A stretch of 64,000 nucleotides of DNA from Onchocerca volvulus (taxonomy: Eukaryota; Nematoda; Chromadorea; Rhabditida; Onchocercidae), in the NCBI GenBank assembly GCA_000499405.2, contig HG738139.1:9696616-9760615 (forward strand), in the 5' to 3' direction. The notes under the pieces are model-generated. The model was given only the letters and a program-made list of their open reading frames with translations. It was not told the origin of the DNA and did not search any database. The translations under genes were made by a program, and so were the position numbers. Position 1 is the first letter of the stretch. Each line of letters opens with the position of its first letter. This document shows, one piece after another, positions 63,869-64,000 of this stretch.

Positions 63869-64000
63869 ATGGATTTTACTGAAAATGGATTCCTAGCAGT
63901 TACAGTAATTATTGGTGGCATAATATGCATTGCACTTTCAAACATTCTAAATTGTGCCGAAAGACAAAGCACCAAAAATCGAAAAGGTTTGATAAATAAT
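63869..64000 (+). CDS. 5' exon of a membrane protein gene, cut by window end
   Basis: ATG at 63,869 opens a frame that stays open to the window edge. After MDFTENG comes a hydrophobic stretch FLAVTVIIGGIICIALSNIL, long enough for one membrane span, then a Cys and a basic tail ERQSTKNRKG. A donor AAAAG|GTTTGA after 63,986 would end the exon in phase 1. An acceptor (TTGCAG) lies 5 bases before the ATG, as for a trans-spliced nematode message. The family cannot be told from 40 residues. A signal anchor is more likely than a cleaved signal peptide because no small-residue cleavage site follows. Confidence 0.5.
   Translation, partial: MDFTENGFLAVTVIIGGIICIALSNILNCAERQSTKNRKGLINN

Noticed and set aside
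1..64000. tRNA, rRNA or CRISPR features
   Set aside because: No cloverleaf B-box (GGTTCGAATCC-like) sequence, rRNA core or regularly spaced repeat array was seen when reading both strands.

Overview
The window looks like nuclear DNA from a nematode, most probably an AT-rich parasitic one such as a filarial or other clade III worm. The evidence is AT-rich sequence with many A and T runs, small exons with GT/AG introns, TTTTCAG-type acceptors, and a strongly recognisable animal protein of nematode-like layout. Species cannot be decided from the sequence. There are no bacterial, viral or CRISPR features. All gene models here were built by joining exons by eye and testing reading-frame phase.

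Layout. Positions 1-13,500 hold no gene that I can support, only dispersed repeats and homopolymer runs. A short coding-like first exon lies at 13,538-13,606. From 19,111 to 39,659 there is a multi-exon plus-strand gene (14 exons, about 925 residues seen) encoding a Ser/Thr-rich, basic, low-complexity protein that I do not recognise; it is broken by an 11.8 kb intron. From 41,933 to 58,038 comes the main gene, a clear DLC1/STARD13-family RhoGAP (C. elegans gei-1 type). It has 26 exons whose phases all agree and encodes about 1,570 residues: a tensin-binding-type SIYDNVP motif, then SAM, a long Ser-rich linker, RhoGAP with its arginine finger, and START. The first gene can be spliced in frame into the second, so the two may be one locus making a protein of about 2,490 residues, with a shorter product ending at 39,659.

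Convergent to it, on the minus strand at 60,833-63,019, lies a two-exon gene for a 425-residue beta-propeller-like protein with a polyglutamine tract. At the right edge (63,869-64,000) a plus-strand start exon encodes an N-terminal membrane segment. A family of about 200-300 bp repeats with Helitron-like ends (5' TC, 3' hairpin plus CTAG) occurs at least six times, four of them between 56.9 and 60.4 kb.

How the genes work together: the DLC-family protein would switch off Rho GTPases at integrin adhesions. No functional link to the other genes can be read from the sequence.
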